Assembly: GCF_021134715.1 (NCBI RefSeq)
Contig: NC_060027.1
Span: forward strand, 5,022,001-5,086,000
Source: Daphnia pulex
Lineage: Eukaryota > Arthropoda > Branchiopoda > Diplostraca > Daphniidae
Direction: 5' to 3'
Length of the DNA stretch: 64,000 nt
Position 1 is the stretch's first letter, and each line of letters opens with the position of its first letter. Positions 9,349 through 22,000 of the stretch are shown in pieces. The position numbers and the translations under genes are program-made. A model generated the notes under the pieces. That model searched no databases and had not been told where the DNA came from. It saw nothing but the letters and a program-made list of their open reading frames with translations.

Positions 9349-10875
9349 GAACATGTCAAGGTATAACACTGACTGGGGAATTAATACATCAAAATTTTGA
9401 TGAATTCTATATTTCTAGTCACTAATAATTAACTAAAAAATCCATCTCGAATTTCCGTCTCAATCGATAGTTATTCCTGGTTTCAACTACTTTGTTGTTA
9501 ACTATTCTCGGTATCTATTTGATTGTGGCAAACAAAATTGTGATATTTTACACATTCGCAGTGCTACGTGAATATCGCAACGATTGTTTTATAGAATTTT
9601 TTGTCTTGTATGTCCAACTTTCTCGTTGGTAGTGCTAATTAAAAAACGGCAGTTAACGAATACGAACATTGTTTACGAATACCAAAAGACGCCCTTAAAA
9701 TTGCAATCTACGACTTATATTCATTAGCAATGTATAGAATTGATCTTTGGTTCACTAAAACTTTGTTCAGTGTATTATAAATACCTTTAAATTATTACTT
9801 AAATTTTAGATATTTGGAATGGTTGGTTCTGTGTAAAACAAGAATATGTCAAATAGTTAGACGACATTATTTTCGCCACTAGCACACCTTCCGGCCTTGA
9901 CGCCAGCACCAGCCAATAACATAATCGTTTGTCGTCCATCAGCAGCCCCTGGAAGTTTGTTCGCTCCAGCAACAATCGTGGTCAAAGCGCTGTTCGTGGG
10001 ATCTGCATTTGTGCAAACATCTTCTGTGAATGCTCCTACTTCTTCAGTTCCAAATGTTCAACCAAGGATTTGGTGCCGGTTTGTTTGTAACATGGGACAA
10101 TGTTTTCGACATATCTGCATTTGGTGGTGGCACTCCATCTGGTATTATTAGGTCGTATTTGGTATCCTTCTTACAGAAGATAAAAGATACAACCTACTAG
10201 ATCTGAACTCATTTTTAAAGCTAGCCTTTTTATTCTTTTTACAAATTTTATCTCGATTACAAGTTATTTTCCCTAAGTCTTAATTTGAAAAATCGAAATT
10301 ATTATAACGAATTAAAAAACTTAATGAATTAAATAAATTAAACTTTAAATTCATAATGTGAACGTGAATAATTAATTGGAAGGGGGTGTGTGAAGCTTTA
10401 GGAATTTAGCTTCTTTCCTCCGGCTTTCCTCGCGTCAAAATGAATGTTTACGTTACAAACAATTACATGATTTCTCGACTCCTAAATAGAAAAGAAATCG
10501 AAAATAATTTAAAAACATCGAAATCTGCACTAGATAAAGGTTTGCATCTGCGAAGATTTGAATCAAGGATCTGGTTGTGGGATAAAGTTAGATCCTGCAT
10601 TTGGCGTCTTTTATTCAAAGGTCGCGCCTATTGGGAGTCCCAAGTAACCCAGAAACAGCAACGCCTCTAGCGGAATTTGGATCCTCCGTCCTCCGATTTG
10701 TTGGCCAGTTCCACCAACCAACACTACCTCCATATATGTTGATACCGATTAATGGCTGTCGAAACTCTTATTTTTTTTAGGATTGACATCAGCGTTTTGT
10801 CACACGTATCGCCCATGATTGATATCGGGCTCAATTGATTTGTTTGTGTTTTTCTATTTCTTAATTTATTTTGAA
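9349..10875. other. AIMP1-GDAP2 intergenic region with pseudogene remains
   Basis: AT-rich spacer of about 1.5 kb that holds AIMP1 3' flanking sequence, nucleoporin-like pseudogene pieces (listed separately) and the GDAP2 5' region. I found no canonical AATAAA close to the AIMP1 stop. An ATTAAA occurs at 9638-9643. No intact gene is visible. Confidence 0.5.
9880..10745 (+). pseudogene. Decayed FG-nucleoporin-like fragment
   Basis: Two blocks (about 9880-10155 and 10535-10745) have the composition of an FG-repeat nucleoporin but are broken by stops and frame changes. Readable pieces include SAFVQTSSVNAPTSSVPN in one frame, FNQGFGAGLFV and SAFGGGTPSG in another, and later SNPETATPLAEFGSS. Between the blocks the sequence is plain AT-rich DNA. 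This fits an old partial copy of a nucleoporin gene. I cannot say which nucleoporin, and the assignment rests on composition and a few short FG/GFG motifs. Confidence 0.35.
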
Positions 10876-13800
10876 ATGGAAGTGGAAAGTTTGGCTCGCT
10901 GGTCGGAAACCAACGCCACGAATTCATCTTTTCTCAGAGTTCTTGGTTTGGAGAGTTATCATGAATCAGCTCCATTTAAGTTTCGGCCCGATCTCAATAA
11001 AAAAATTATTTTGTGGTAAAAATCTGGTTTCAATTTGGTTTTCTTACAAAATTTTTACTCATTTACTTTTAATAGGGAAGGAGATATTACTACACTGTCT
11101 GTCAATGCAGTTGTACACCCAACAAACGAATCATTTACAGAAAGTTCTCAGTTAAGTCAAAAGGTGATAGAATGTGCTGGCAGCAAACTAAAAGAGGAAC
11201 TAGTCACCAAAATTAAATGTAAGTTTAATATGTTTTTCTGGTGTTGTCTTGCATGAACAATCTTAAGATGTCAAACTGTCAAGCCATCAATTTGTGCTCA
11301 CTCTTGTATTTTTCTCTCTGTTTTATAGATTGCAGGACAGGTGAAGCAAAAATAACTCAGGGATTTGATTTACCTGCACGCCATATTATTCACACAGTTG
11401 GTCCCAAGTATAATGCTCGGTACAAAACTGCTGCAGAAACCGCTCTTTATTTTTGTTACAGGTGAATCCTAATTTATTGAAAAGCCATTATCTGTCTTTG
11501 ATTTCTAATGTTTGGCTTCAAATTAAAACAAAAATAATATCTAACAGGAATGTTATGGAACTTGTTCATGAATATCAACTCTCAAGTGTGGCCATACCCA
11601 TCATCTATACTGTCAAAAGAGGATACCCCCCAGACGAAGGAGCTCACTTGGCACTCAGTAATAATTCCTCTTCAGTCACCCTGTTTATTACAAAATAGAT
11701 GGCATTTGGTCATTTTTTAAGTAGATCATAAAAATTTATAAATATCTGGATTAAAATTCTATTTAGTCATAATTAAGGTGTGTCATATAGTGCTGACTGC
11801 TGACTCTAGAAGAAATCAATTGGTTGCGCAAAAGAAACGACGCTTGGGTATAAAACTTGGCGACAATCCATATTTTGCTGCCACTTGGCTTGTCGCCAAA
11901 GGGTTTAATATAATAGTATAAACTCTGCAGAGCATGCTCTACATAAATCTAAGAAAAATCAGTAGCTTATTTTCCTCATTTGTTATGCAAACAAGGACAA
12001 AATTTTACCATTAAACTGTACATTTGAAAGTCTCATCTCTTAACACACGACCCCTATTACATAAAAATGCTAATGCAATGTAAATATAATTGCAGGGACG
12101 ATCCGAAGATTTTTGGAACAATACGGCGACAACATTGAGAGCGTCATTCTGGTTTTGGACTCCAACAATTACGGCATTTATCAAGTCCTTTCGCCGCTTT
12201 ACTTTCCACGAAGTGTCCATGAGGCCGAATTCTCACGTTACCAATTGCCGTTCGAAATTGGTGATCCGGTAAACGGTGAGCCTATCATCAGTGATCGACG
12301 TATTCGCATCATTGATAATCCTCAGCATGCATTCCAAGGTAAATAACTTTTTTTTTTCCCTCAATTAAAATCACACAGGATGAAAAAGCGGTTAACCTCA
12401 TCCTGGTTGCCAAAAATATGGAAGGTTTTTATTAGACAGGTTTCCTTCGCCTTTCTTTTACCGCAAAATCCCCCGGTTGTTTTTATCGCTCAATATTAAA
12501 TGGTGGTTAGAGGTCTTTCATTAGCAAAGGAAATGTCAAAATTTCTATGATAGAAACGGACTCGGCGAGCATGGCAGTTTACGTCCTATGTCGCAAGCCG
12601 TTTTCGAATCCGGGGGCGTATTTTTACCTCATGCGTGATAAAAGTGACATGGTCCTTTACCAGTTTATTGCGTGGGTAAGAAGCATACTGACGCGCATGC
12701 GCCAAGTAGAAAATCCTGTTACTTGAGATAAAGAGTCCCAACCTTGCCCTATCGCGAGTTTGACGGTGCGTCATGGTTTTGCTGCGCAGCATCATCTGCT
12801 CAGTCGCCAGAGCAGAAGGGAATCGACTTTGCTTCGAGTGATAACGCCTCCCCAAGCTCGATTTTAAGCTGCATTATTGACAATTTAGTGGTTAAAGTTC
12901 CATTTTTATTTAGTTTCATCAGTATCGACAGGTAACCGGTATGAAAGGTGTGGCATCGTAGCTTTTTCTTTTCTCTTTTCGTGTCGTCTGCGTGTGTGTC
13001 TCGTCGTACAGAGTTACCTGGAGCCAACAGTGTGTCGGTTGCTCATGTGACAGACGGTCTGTGGCGGGCGAATCTGTGCAGTGTTATCCGACTTTTAACG
13101 TGTACGCAATCGACCCAATGACGAAAGGTGACTGTAAAAACAATTCATTAAGTTGAGACACGATGTTGAGCTAATTTTCTTTGAATTTAATTCGTGTCAT
13201 CAGTTTGCTAGTCGGTTGCGTAGTCACGGTTTACATAGATGAAGAGTTCCTTTGTTTAGAAGATAGCTGCAATCTAAGAGGTTATATCTCCGTAGTTACA
13301 ACTCTGACATCGTTAGTTAAGCACTTGTGGATGTGTAGGACACACCATTTCGCTGGGTGTTATTAGTAAATTCTACGTTGTTGTTTCGTTATACGCCGCT
13401 CGTTCGCCTTGGGCGAGAAAAACGAGTTCTTACATTACTCTAAGGAATACACCTAGTGGTTTTGTTCCACTGCGATAGCTATTAAAGCTTTCCATTCGTT
13501 CGTCGCGCGTAGACCTAATTTCATGCTATTTTTCCGGTGTGAGAAAACCCACATAGCTTTGAAGGCATCTCACAATACCCAACTAGGTCTGTTCTCTCAC
13601 TGCCGTGTTAACTGAGCCGAAGGTTTTGACCGCGCCCCACTGCCGTGACGTGTTTCAAATTAAAAAAGGTGACCTCATTTCTCAGTTGTCTGATTTCGGT
13701 AAAGTCAAGGTCGGCGCAATTTTAAACTTGGACTATGCCAATCCCTTCCCACGGGTTCCTGCCGGGCCACCATCAACAGGGAACTAGCAGTAGTATCGAT

Positions 13801-16000
13801 CCGTGCCAATGTCTTGTAGGAAAGGCGGAACCCGGGCTCGTATGATCCCACTCTCTCTCTCCTTGACGTAACTTTTGCCGTTGGCTTTTGATGTTCAATA
13901 GTTGGACAGTCCCCTATTTTTTTTTCTAGATTCTATTCGCCTAGACTTTTCGGCTTCTGTCGCACATGCGGAGCTTCATCCGTGTGTGTGTGTGTGCTAT
14001 GGGACATGGTCTTATTCCTGTTTGGTAAATATTTTGTTGGAGAAACGTGATGACACGAATTGACGTCAGAGGGAACCAACGTATTAACAGCCCAGAATAG
14101 ACTCAAGATTCTGCCTCCCAACTTCCCCTCCAAAAAATAAAAACATTAACCAAAATTGTTCGCTGGACCGTCAACTTTATTTACCCTTGTCTTGTCTTCC
14201 ATAGATTCGTGGGAGGAACCTCAGGATCTAAGTGCCAAGTTTGGCTGCAGCGTGTCGGTAGGCGAACACTCTTTCGCCCAAATGGAGGACGACGTCGATC
14301 GGCAAAAGCTGTTAGGCCAACCCAGTCATCAACGTGTTGGACATCCCGTTACCGACATCGACCATCTCACTTTACAAGTCCAGGTACATTTCCACTTTGC
14401 TAAGTTTAATGGCGTTTCGAAATTTCTATTTTCCTACAGGTCTAGTGATCGCAAAGTCCAAATGATTCAGACTTAACCTTTGCTCGATGAGAGAGATATG
14501 ACCATATCGGCCAACAGTCGCGATTCGATAGCACACTTTTTCGATAACGTATTGCGTTTGGGGAATTTGGAACAGTTTTCAGCATGCTAGGCGAAGATTC
14601 GTTCAGATTTAAGGGCATGCGAACGGGATATTGGAGAGCACATATGTGCAATGGAAGTTTGACATGCGCCATCTCGAATTCTTTCATGCAATGGGTTGTA
14701 TCATGTAACTGTGTGAAACAATAGTCGTTAGAAACGTAGATGCAGTGGGTTGTTATAGTAGTAGGCTTACGAGTTACATCATTAATTAATGAAGAAATGG
14801 AGATGCTTACCGCCGGGCCGTTGGATCGTAGTTGACTTGTCCTTCCATAGTTTTCTTTTTGTAGTTGGCTGGTCATTTGTTTTACCTGATTACCGATCAT
14901 TGATTGCCGTCTGATTAACGGCAACTCCTTCCACGCACGGAATAAGCTCAAACTCAACTGTGGTAGGAAGTTTGATCGATGCTCCCATGGCGTCGATCCC
15001 TAGCAACTGACGACGCGACTGTTGACTAAAAGTGTGCAAACAACTGCGTGATTCGGTGATCCCTAGACTTTTGCCACCATTCGAGAATTGCTTAATACGG
15101 AAATGGATCCTGTCTCTGAGGATGGGATACTCGAGGTGGGTATGGGGGTGTGAAAAAGTTTGTCACTGCAAAATACGAACGACACCTCGTAGTAAAACAT
15201 CGTCATGGCGACGCTTGCTTCTGTGGTTCTTGCGTGTCTTCAGTTTAGATATTTAATTAGATATCGTGTCTATGAGCGATAAATAACTATATTATATTTG
15301 TTTATTTTGTTTGCCAATTTTCAGCATCACGAGAGATACGAGCGATTGCTGCGTCGAGCCAAAACGGAAGATTTGTCGGAGGTTTCCGGAATCGGATGTC
15401 TCTATCAGAGTGGAACGGATAAGTTCGGCCGGCCCGTAGTCGTCTTTGTCGGCAAATGGTTTAATTTCAACGAAATTAATTTAGATAAGGTATTTATAAT
15501 AATGAGATTGTCGAGTGAAAATGATTCAGAAATAACCGTTTCCTCTGACGCAGGCTCTGCTGTATTTGATCTCGTTGCTCGATCCTCTAGTCAAAGGTGA
15601 TTACATAATCCTCTACTTCCATACGCTTACCGAGGGGCATAATCACCCGTCTATGACGTGGATGCGGGAAGTCTACAACGTCTTGGAATACAAGCACAAG
15701 AAAAATTTGAAAGGATTTTATATTATCCACCCCACTTTCTGGACAAAGGTACCGTAATGTGGTGCTAATACCTGTTCACAATTTTATCAATCTTTCTCCG
15801 TTGAAAAACAGGTCATGACTTGGTGGTTCCTGACGTTCATGGCCCCGGCCATTAAACACAAAGTCCACTCTGTCCCCGGTGTCGAATATCTGTACAACAT
15901 CATCAACATGGATCAACTGGAAATCCCCGCCTTCATCACCGAGTATGACATGACCGTCAACGGTGTCCGTTACGTCGAGCAGACGAGCGGCGATGAATAA
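10876..16000 (+). CDS. GDAP2: Ganglioside-induced differentiation-associated protein 2 homologue (macro + CRAL-TRIO)
   Basis: Nine exons: 10876-11015, 11076-11218, 11329-11461, 11548-11657, 12096-12338, 14205-14383, 15325-15489, 15554-15748 and 15812-16000. All phases agree and give 498 aa, against 497 in human. An N-terminal macro domain (about 40-200) contains NAVVHPTNESF, CRTGEAKITQGFDLPARHIIHTVGPKY, a conserved tyrosine-rich end and KRGYPPDEGAH. A linker with PLYFPRS follows. The C-terminal SEC14/CRAL-TRIO domain (about 345-485) carries YLISLLDPLVKGDYIILYFHT and FYIIHPTFWTKV. Macro domains bind ADP-ribose-type ligands and SEC14 domains bind lipids, but the precise role of GDAP2 is poorly known. 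Intron 5 is unusually long for this window (1.87 kb). The chosen ATG gives the family's normal N-terminus. Confidence 0.95.
12339..14204. other. Long GDAP2 intron 5
   Basis: An intron of about 1.9 kb, much longer than its neighbours. It has mixed composition and several short open frames on both strands with no domain. It includes a short GT repeat near 13982-13996. An internal promoter or enhancer is possible, but nothing specific supports one. Confidence 0.5.
14384..15324. other. GDAP2 intron 6
   Basis: An intron of 941 nt. A 171-codon minus-strand ORF (14442-14957) lies in it without recognisable domains or splice context. No feature is called. Confidence 0.5.
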
Positions 16001-19000
16001 ATGAAAGTCAGAGATTATCCTCCTCATTATATTGGGTATTGAGCCTGAAAAAACGATGTGTCCTCTTCTGCAAAAGAGCCCACCTTCTCCTCTTTCCCTT
16101 CTACTGTACGAAGTAACCAAAAGTCCCTTTTTTTCCGAACACACATTCTCGCCCGATTCTCTTCTCCCTTGTTCACGTTAGTGTCGTCACAATAAGATTC
16201 GTTGCGCGTAGGAGACTAGAAGAAAGGCTGGCGTTGATCAAAGCCAGTGCGGATGCAATAGTTTCTCGTTGCTGAGATCGTCCATTTTGATTGTTGGTTA
16301 TATACTCTTGTTTCATTTAGTAATTAAAAAGTATGGAGGGAGAAAAAACAAAAACAAATAATCGATAGGCCGGTGGACGTTGAACTAGTCGGCCGTCACG
16401 TGTCCACAATTTTTTCGCTTGTTGGTCGTATTTTTGTACGTTGCTGCGAAGCGTTTTTCTACATGGCCGTGCCATTCGTTAACAATTCTTTTGTGATCAG
16501 GTAAAAAAAGAAAAGAAGGAAGAAGAAGAAGAAAAAGTAGGTGAAACCAAAGGAAGGAATCGAACGGCGCCATTGTTCATTTTTTTAAATAATTATCATA
16601 CAAAATAGTTATACGAAGCGAATGGAGAGCGTAGCGTGTGTCAAATTAGTGCCTCGCGATAGACTGTGTAGGGATTTGTATCCGTCTTCCCAACTCTCTT
16701 TTGATTTAGTCGTTTTTTCTTGAGGAAATACGTTAGTCTCTTCTTCCTTTCTATTTTATTTCCACTTCTTCTTCTTCGATTGATCGCTTTGAAAGTCCCA
16801 CTCTCACTTTTCCGCAATTCTCTTGGATATTATTATCGTCTTTTGATTTCCTCCTTCATTGAGTCTTGGCATCTCTCGTTGTTGGGCACTTTTCCAGCTG
16901 TTTTTTTCCCCCCATTCTTTAACTACTGTACTATGTCTCTTTCTCTTTCGCTGGCTCGCACCATTCACGAAGTTCGTCGTCTCCCATCCAGGTGAAGTCT
17001 TGAAAGGATTATTACCAAACGTATAAATACCTATGCGACGACGACTCGCGATGCTATCTTAGAATTTTTAACCGGCCGTTCGTGATTGTTCGACCTTGCC
17101 CTCCTCTTATTCTCCCTTTCTCTCTCTCTCACTACTCCTTCACTCCTCTCTCTTTCTTAAATACTTACACACATCTAGTTAATGAATTCATGATTTTTGT
17201 TCGACTTAAAAAAATAATTACAGACATCTGATGCTGTGAGCGCGAGATTTACTTTTTCCAATTTGTTGCTAACGCAAGCCAAAAATAAATAAGAAATTAA
17301 TACCGAAAGGGAGAAAACAAAAATTTTGTCAAAGCCAACACACAACACAAGAAGTAAAACCAAAAAAAAAAAAGCAAAATAATAATAGCCGCCCGAACTT
17401 TCGTGTAGCGTGTAGTTTATTATTACTTTATACGAGATTCGAATACAAAAGGAAAAAACGTTGTTAAATTTAAAAAAAAAGGAAAATTCTTTTATTTCAA
17501 TTTAATTAATCAGAAATGGTGAGCTGTTGAATAAGTAATACGTGCCAAACATGAGACGGTAAGTCCTCTCTTTTCTGCAGAATTTGTGTCTAGTGGCACC
17601 CGCACCCATTTGAAAGGAATGATACCAAAATGGCCTTGGTGGTGCAAGAGATTGTTCGTGTGTCTAAATCTTTTACGTGTATATATATGGACGTTATTTT
17701 ATTACGTCTATTCTCAATTTAGGCTTGTTTTTATTTCGGCGAGAATGCGAAATGGCCTCCAGGATCGATCTTTTCCCGAGAAGAAGAAGAAGAAGCCACT
17801 ACCATTTATTTGATGGATGGGAAGCAGCGACGGGCTCTTGATTCTTTTTTTTTTTTTTCAAATGAGAGGTCGTGCCCGCCATGACGGTAGACGATACGTC
17901 CCCTTCGGCATCGGCCCCTTGTCCATCCATCCGTCAATCTTCTTACTGCGTCTTACCTGTGGTACTACTACTCGTCGTCGGAGACCCTATTGCACCACCA
18001 CAGCGAAGACTGTGCTCTCGAAATGGTGCGATGACCAGTAGTGTTATCCAGACATAATAAGGAAATCTGGACATGGAGACTAAACTAAAAAGAACGACGG
18101 TTATTCATTGCTCAATATATTTTAATTGTATGTGCTCCAAGCCTCTCTCTCGTATAAGAATATAATAAGTTTTGTTGAAAGAAGAAAAAAATCCTGTTTA
18201 TAGATTTTTTGGTGTTGTGTCGTTCAGCCATGACGCAACTCTCAGAACGTCAAACAAGTGTCATATTATTATAATTTTTTTATGATTGCCAAAGTTTTTT
18301 TTCTTGACTTGAATTCTATTTTCACCACCAAGGTACTATATATTCATTAAGTAGAACCTACGGATGTGATTGGGTACGCGCCGGTTAAAAAGAGCGCCAA
18401 TTTTAAAACTTAGATAAGTTTAAAGAAAGCGACGAAAACAGGGCACACAAGTTTTCGATTAATGACTTGCCATCCTGAATTTATTACGTCTAGTTAATCT
18501 TTTGGGTACATGAATTATGGCGCCCGACTGCTAAAAATCGAACATACATTTTCTCGACACATATTTTCTTTTCGGTTTAGTTTTAACCAGACCAAGTGAA
18601 ATCCAGGCCGTAATATTAAAAGAGATTTTAGGTCATCTTTACCGCATTTCACGAGTCGGGTGTGATTCGAACTTTGATCTTTTTGCCGAAATAAAATATT
18701 TCGAAATGAAGAGACTCCCCTCCCCTGTTCTAAAAAATAATACGACACCCCCATCATCGCGAAATGTGTGTGCAAAAGTCGACTGACCTGATTTAGACTA
18801 AATATCCTTCGTATAGGACGACGCGGGGTGCGCTGGAAAAGAAGAAATGGGTTGGAGGAAATATGCATCTAGTGTACTACAGTATACATACGCATTTGTG
18901 TCGGCACGAAACGCGATTTGTGTGCCGTAAAAATCTAAGACGCAATTTGAAATATTTCCAACAACGAGAGATCTATTCAAGGTGAAACCTCCTTTGTCTC

Positions 19001-22000
19001 GGCCGTGGCAATCTCTCTCTCTCTTTTCCCGTATAATAGACTTGCTGGAAGAACCCACGCATGCAGCATATATGCCCTTAGAGTTTGTATTACAGCGTCT
19101 AAACTAATATAACGGAGGTCACGCCATCACGCCGAGCCGGACGGGAAACTCAACCACCGTTCACAAAATATTTGCTCTCCGATGGGCCTCAACAATTCCA
19201 CGTGTGTCTTATTCCCCTTTTGATATTGAATTTGATTTTCTTTCTTTCTTCGAGGGTATGTACACAAAGTGGCCTGTGCATTTTGGCTGTGCAGGCCGGC
19301 GTGAAAACCAGCTTGCCCGCCCCCACTACTATACTCTACCACACACGTGAAAGGTGGCGGTTTTTGTTGTTGTTGCGCTGGACTTCAACTCTCTTTATTA
19401 AAGTTTTCTTTTGACGATGATGACGACCTTGGTCTGATTCGCACTCGAGTCCCAACAACAGCAACAACAATTCTAACAGGACGGCCTATATCGGCAGAGT
19501 TGTTGCTGCGGCCGACCTTGCGCTCGACTCTGCGCCGTTTCGTCCCGACGATTGTCTATGCTGACTGCGTAGCAAGTTGACATCGACGACGACAACGGGT
19601 TGCCGAATGTATAATAACAAAAAGATCCAGTCACGAATGTGTGTGATAAATATAGTAAATGCCGGCCCCGTTATAGTTGCATAAGACCTCTGTTACTGCT
19701 GCACAGCCCAGCAGCAGTTTAATTATGCATGCACACACCAAAGTCCCCGCAAAAGGCTCATCATGTCGAATATGTTCGGCCCTCGTTGTTAAGTCCTGTT
19801 TCTTTTTCTTTCGTTTTGACAAGGATAAAATCTTCCGTATTTGTGTGTGTGTGTGTACGGTTATGATAATTTGCATGTGCCGGGGTGAGGCTCGACAATC
19901 TTTTTCCTGGATTGTATACATGTTACATGTAATTAAGGACGTGCGTGTAATTATAGATGAAAAGCCGTACAAAATTGGTTGTCGTCGTCAACTAAAAACA
20001 ATTCAGTCGTCCGTTTTCATTTTGTATTGTGTTATTCCCCTTTTTGTTTTGTTTTGAATAGATTCACTCACGCGTTCGGCGAAGCCATTGAAATTAATTC
20101 GAGGGAGTGAAATTTTCAGATTGTTTAGTATATTACCCAGGAATGTGTTACGCTGATGAATGGTTGATTGTGGTCGTCACGCAACACACTCCTTGCGCTG
20201 ATGCCCTATTTTTTGAAGGAAAAATTAGAAGTAAAAATCTCCTTGTTTGAGCGTTAATTCACAGGCGATTTCCGTTCAATGTCGTGATAAATGACCGTGT
20301 CCTTTGCTTGTATATTGCTGCGGTATTATTGGGTGGATACGTCCACACGATCGTGGGGAGTTGTTGCTGCTATATTGCGCCTCGGCAATTGAACCTTTTA
20401 AGAAGTTGTTAAACAATTGCATCTGTCTGAATTTACAACATCTGACAGCAGGGCAGACGGAAATCAAAGTTGCGTCGAAATTCGATTTATATGCGCGCGC
20501 ATAATAATTCGAAGGACTTTGGTTGATTGTGAGATTCATTTCACCCTTAGGAATGAGTCGTTGAACTTGGGTCTATTTACCCGAAATTCTTCAACGGCAA
20601 TGAGCGTTGCAGTGATATATTCTCTTTGCCATATAGTCTGGCGCGGGAGAGATGAGAAATTGAATTAAATTCAAGATTATTATGATGTTTGATATAAAAC
20701 AACCGTTCCAAAGTTTTGATTACTGTTTGCGAGAGATGAAAAAAAAAGGCAATCAACAAATGTTGAAAGGTGGTTAAACGATGTTGATGCTCTGGGGATA
20801 TTAACGTCGGTTTTTGATGGATCGTAACTGACGATGTTTGAAAGCCTCCGCCAATATCATTTTGAGGATTAAACTGCTGTGACTAGATTTTTGCTTGTAT
20901 ACCGGTACTTCTTCCTCCTTTCAGAGTCCTTGAAGGAAAAATAAAAAAATCTATTTATATTACGAGATTACGATAAAAATATTATTTAAAAAAAAAGGAT
21001 TGACATTCAATGAATGTTTTATATGCCTGTTGATACCCTTGTCAGATTACAAGAAATTTACAAAGACGCCACGCAGCGGTATATTATTAAAATATGTAAG
21101 GCGTGATTTTCTTCTATTCGAAATTTTTTATTTTTAAAAGTTCTAAAAATTTCTTTTTTTTTCGGTTATAGGAATATAGCACATGTGTTATCGCCATTTG
21201 GACGCTGTAACAAGATATAAGAGGATGTGAAAAGTTTTTGGGAAAGAGAAATTAAAATTTTGACAAAATAAACCAAAAAATTGATTAAATCGTTTTCTTG
21301 CCTCTATCTGCTACAATGTAATGTTATGATGTCAAATGAACAATAAGTAATCAGATGTGACGCGTAATAAAAACTTATTGAACTTTGGATAATCGTATAT
21401 ATTAGTTGATTCCTTACAGTTCTAGAATACAGATCTCGTCACCCTTGGTATTAGATCTAGTTTGCATAAGATTAGGTTTATTTCTTCATTAGTTTAAGCA
21501 CGGCTGGTTCTTTAAACAGTTTTAAGACATAAAGATCGTATGAATGATCATTCATGGGTGAAACAACTGGTGGCCTACGAACCAGCCGGGATCTTTCTAT
21601 AATTCTAACTAGATATCAATCTAGAATATAAAAGAACATGCATCCTTACAACCACTGGTAAATTTAGTTAGAGAGAACCACAGTTATAGGACATATAGTA
21701 CTGCCGAATCGCATAGATTCTTACATTGATCCTTGTTCTAAATTGCATGCATATTGCTCATTATATAAAATACAGTAATTTTTTTATATTATCTGATAAT
21801 GAAGCAGGTTTTGTGTTTTGAAAGTGAATGCGGGGAGAGGACGTGCATATTGGTTCGAGCAACGACGCATAAATTAACCGACGAAATCAGAAAATCTCTA
21901 ATTTTTAAATTGTTATGTAAATCCGTTGGAAAACAGACACCGGACATGTAGAGCAAAACACAACTGATAAAATTGGCCAACGGGAATGACTTATTATCTT
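16001..22000. other. Gene-poor interval downstream of GDAP2
   Basis: The first few hundred bases are probably the GDAP2 3' UTR; an ATTAAA at 16323-16328 is one possible signal. The rest is T-rich and A-rich DNA with short unrelated ORFs on all frames. One inverted repeat (21501-21588) stands out. I see no protein gene, RNA gene or transposon with recognisable ends. Confidence 0.5.
21501..21588. repeat. Imperfect hairpin with 10-bp perfect terminal arms
   Basis: CGGCTGGTTC at 21501-21510 is the exact reverse complement of GAACCAGCCG at 21579-21588. The interior holds a perfect 14-bp palindrome, TGAATGATCATTCA (21540-21553). This could be a hairpin precursor or chance. No known small RNA seed was recognised. 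Confidence 0.45.

Noticed and set aside
10440-10670. 76-codon ATG ORF on the plus strand
   Set aside because: Overlaps the nucleoporin-like remnant in a different frame; composition is that of decayed sequence.
14442-14957. 171-codon minus-strand ORF inside GDAP2
   Set aside because: Lies in intron 6 and runs through the exon 6 side without any domain or conserved motif.
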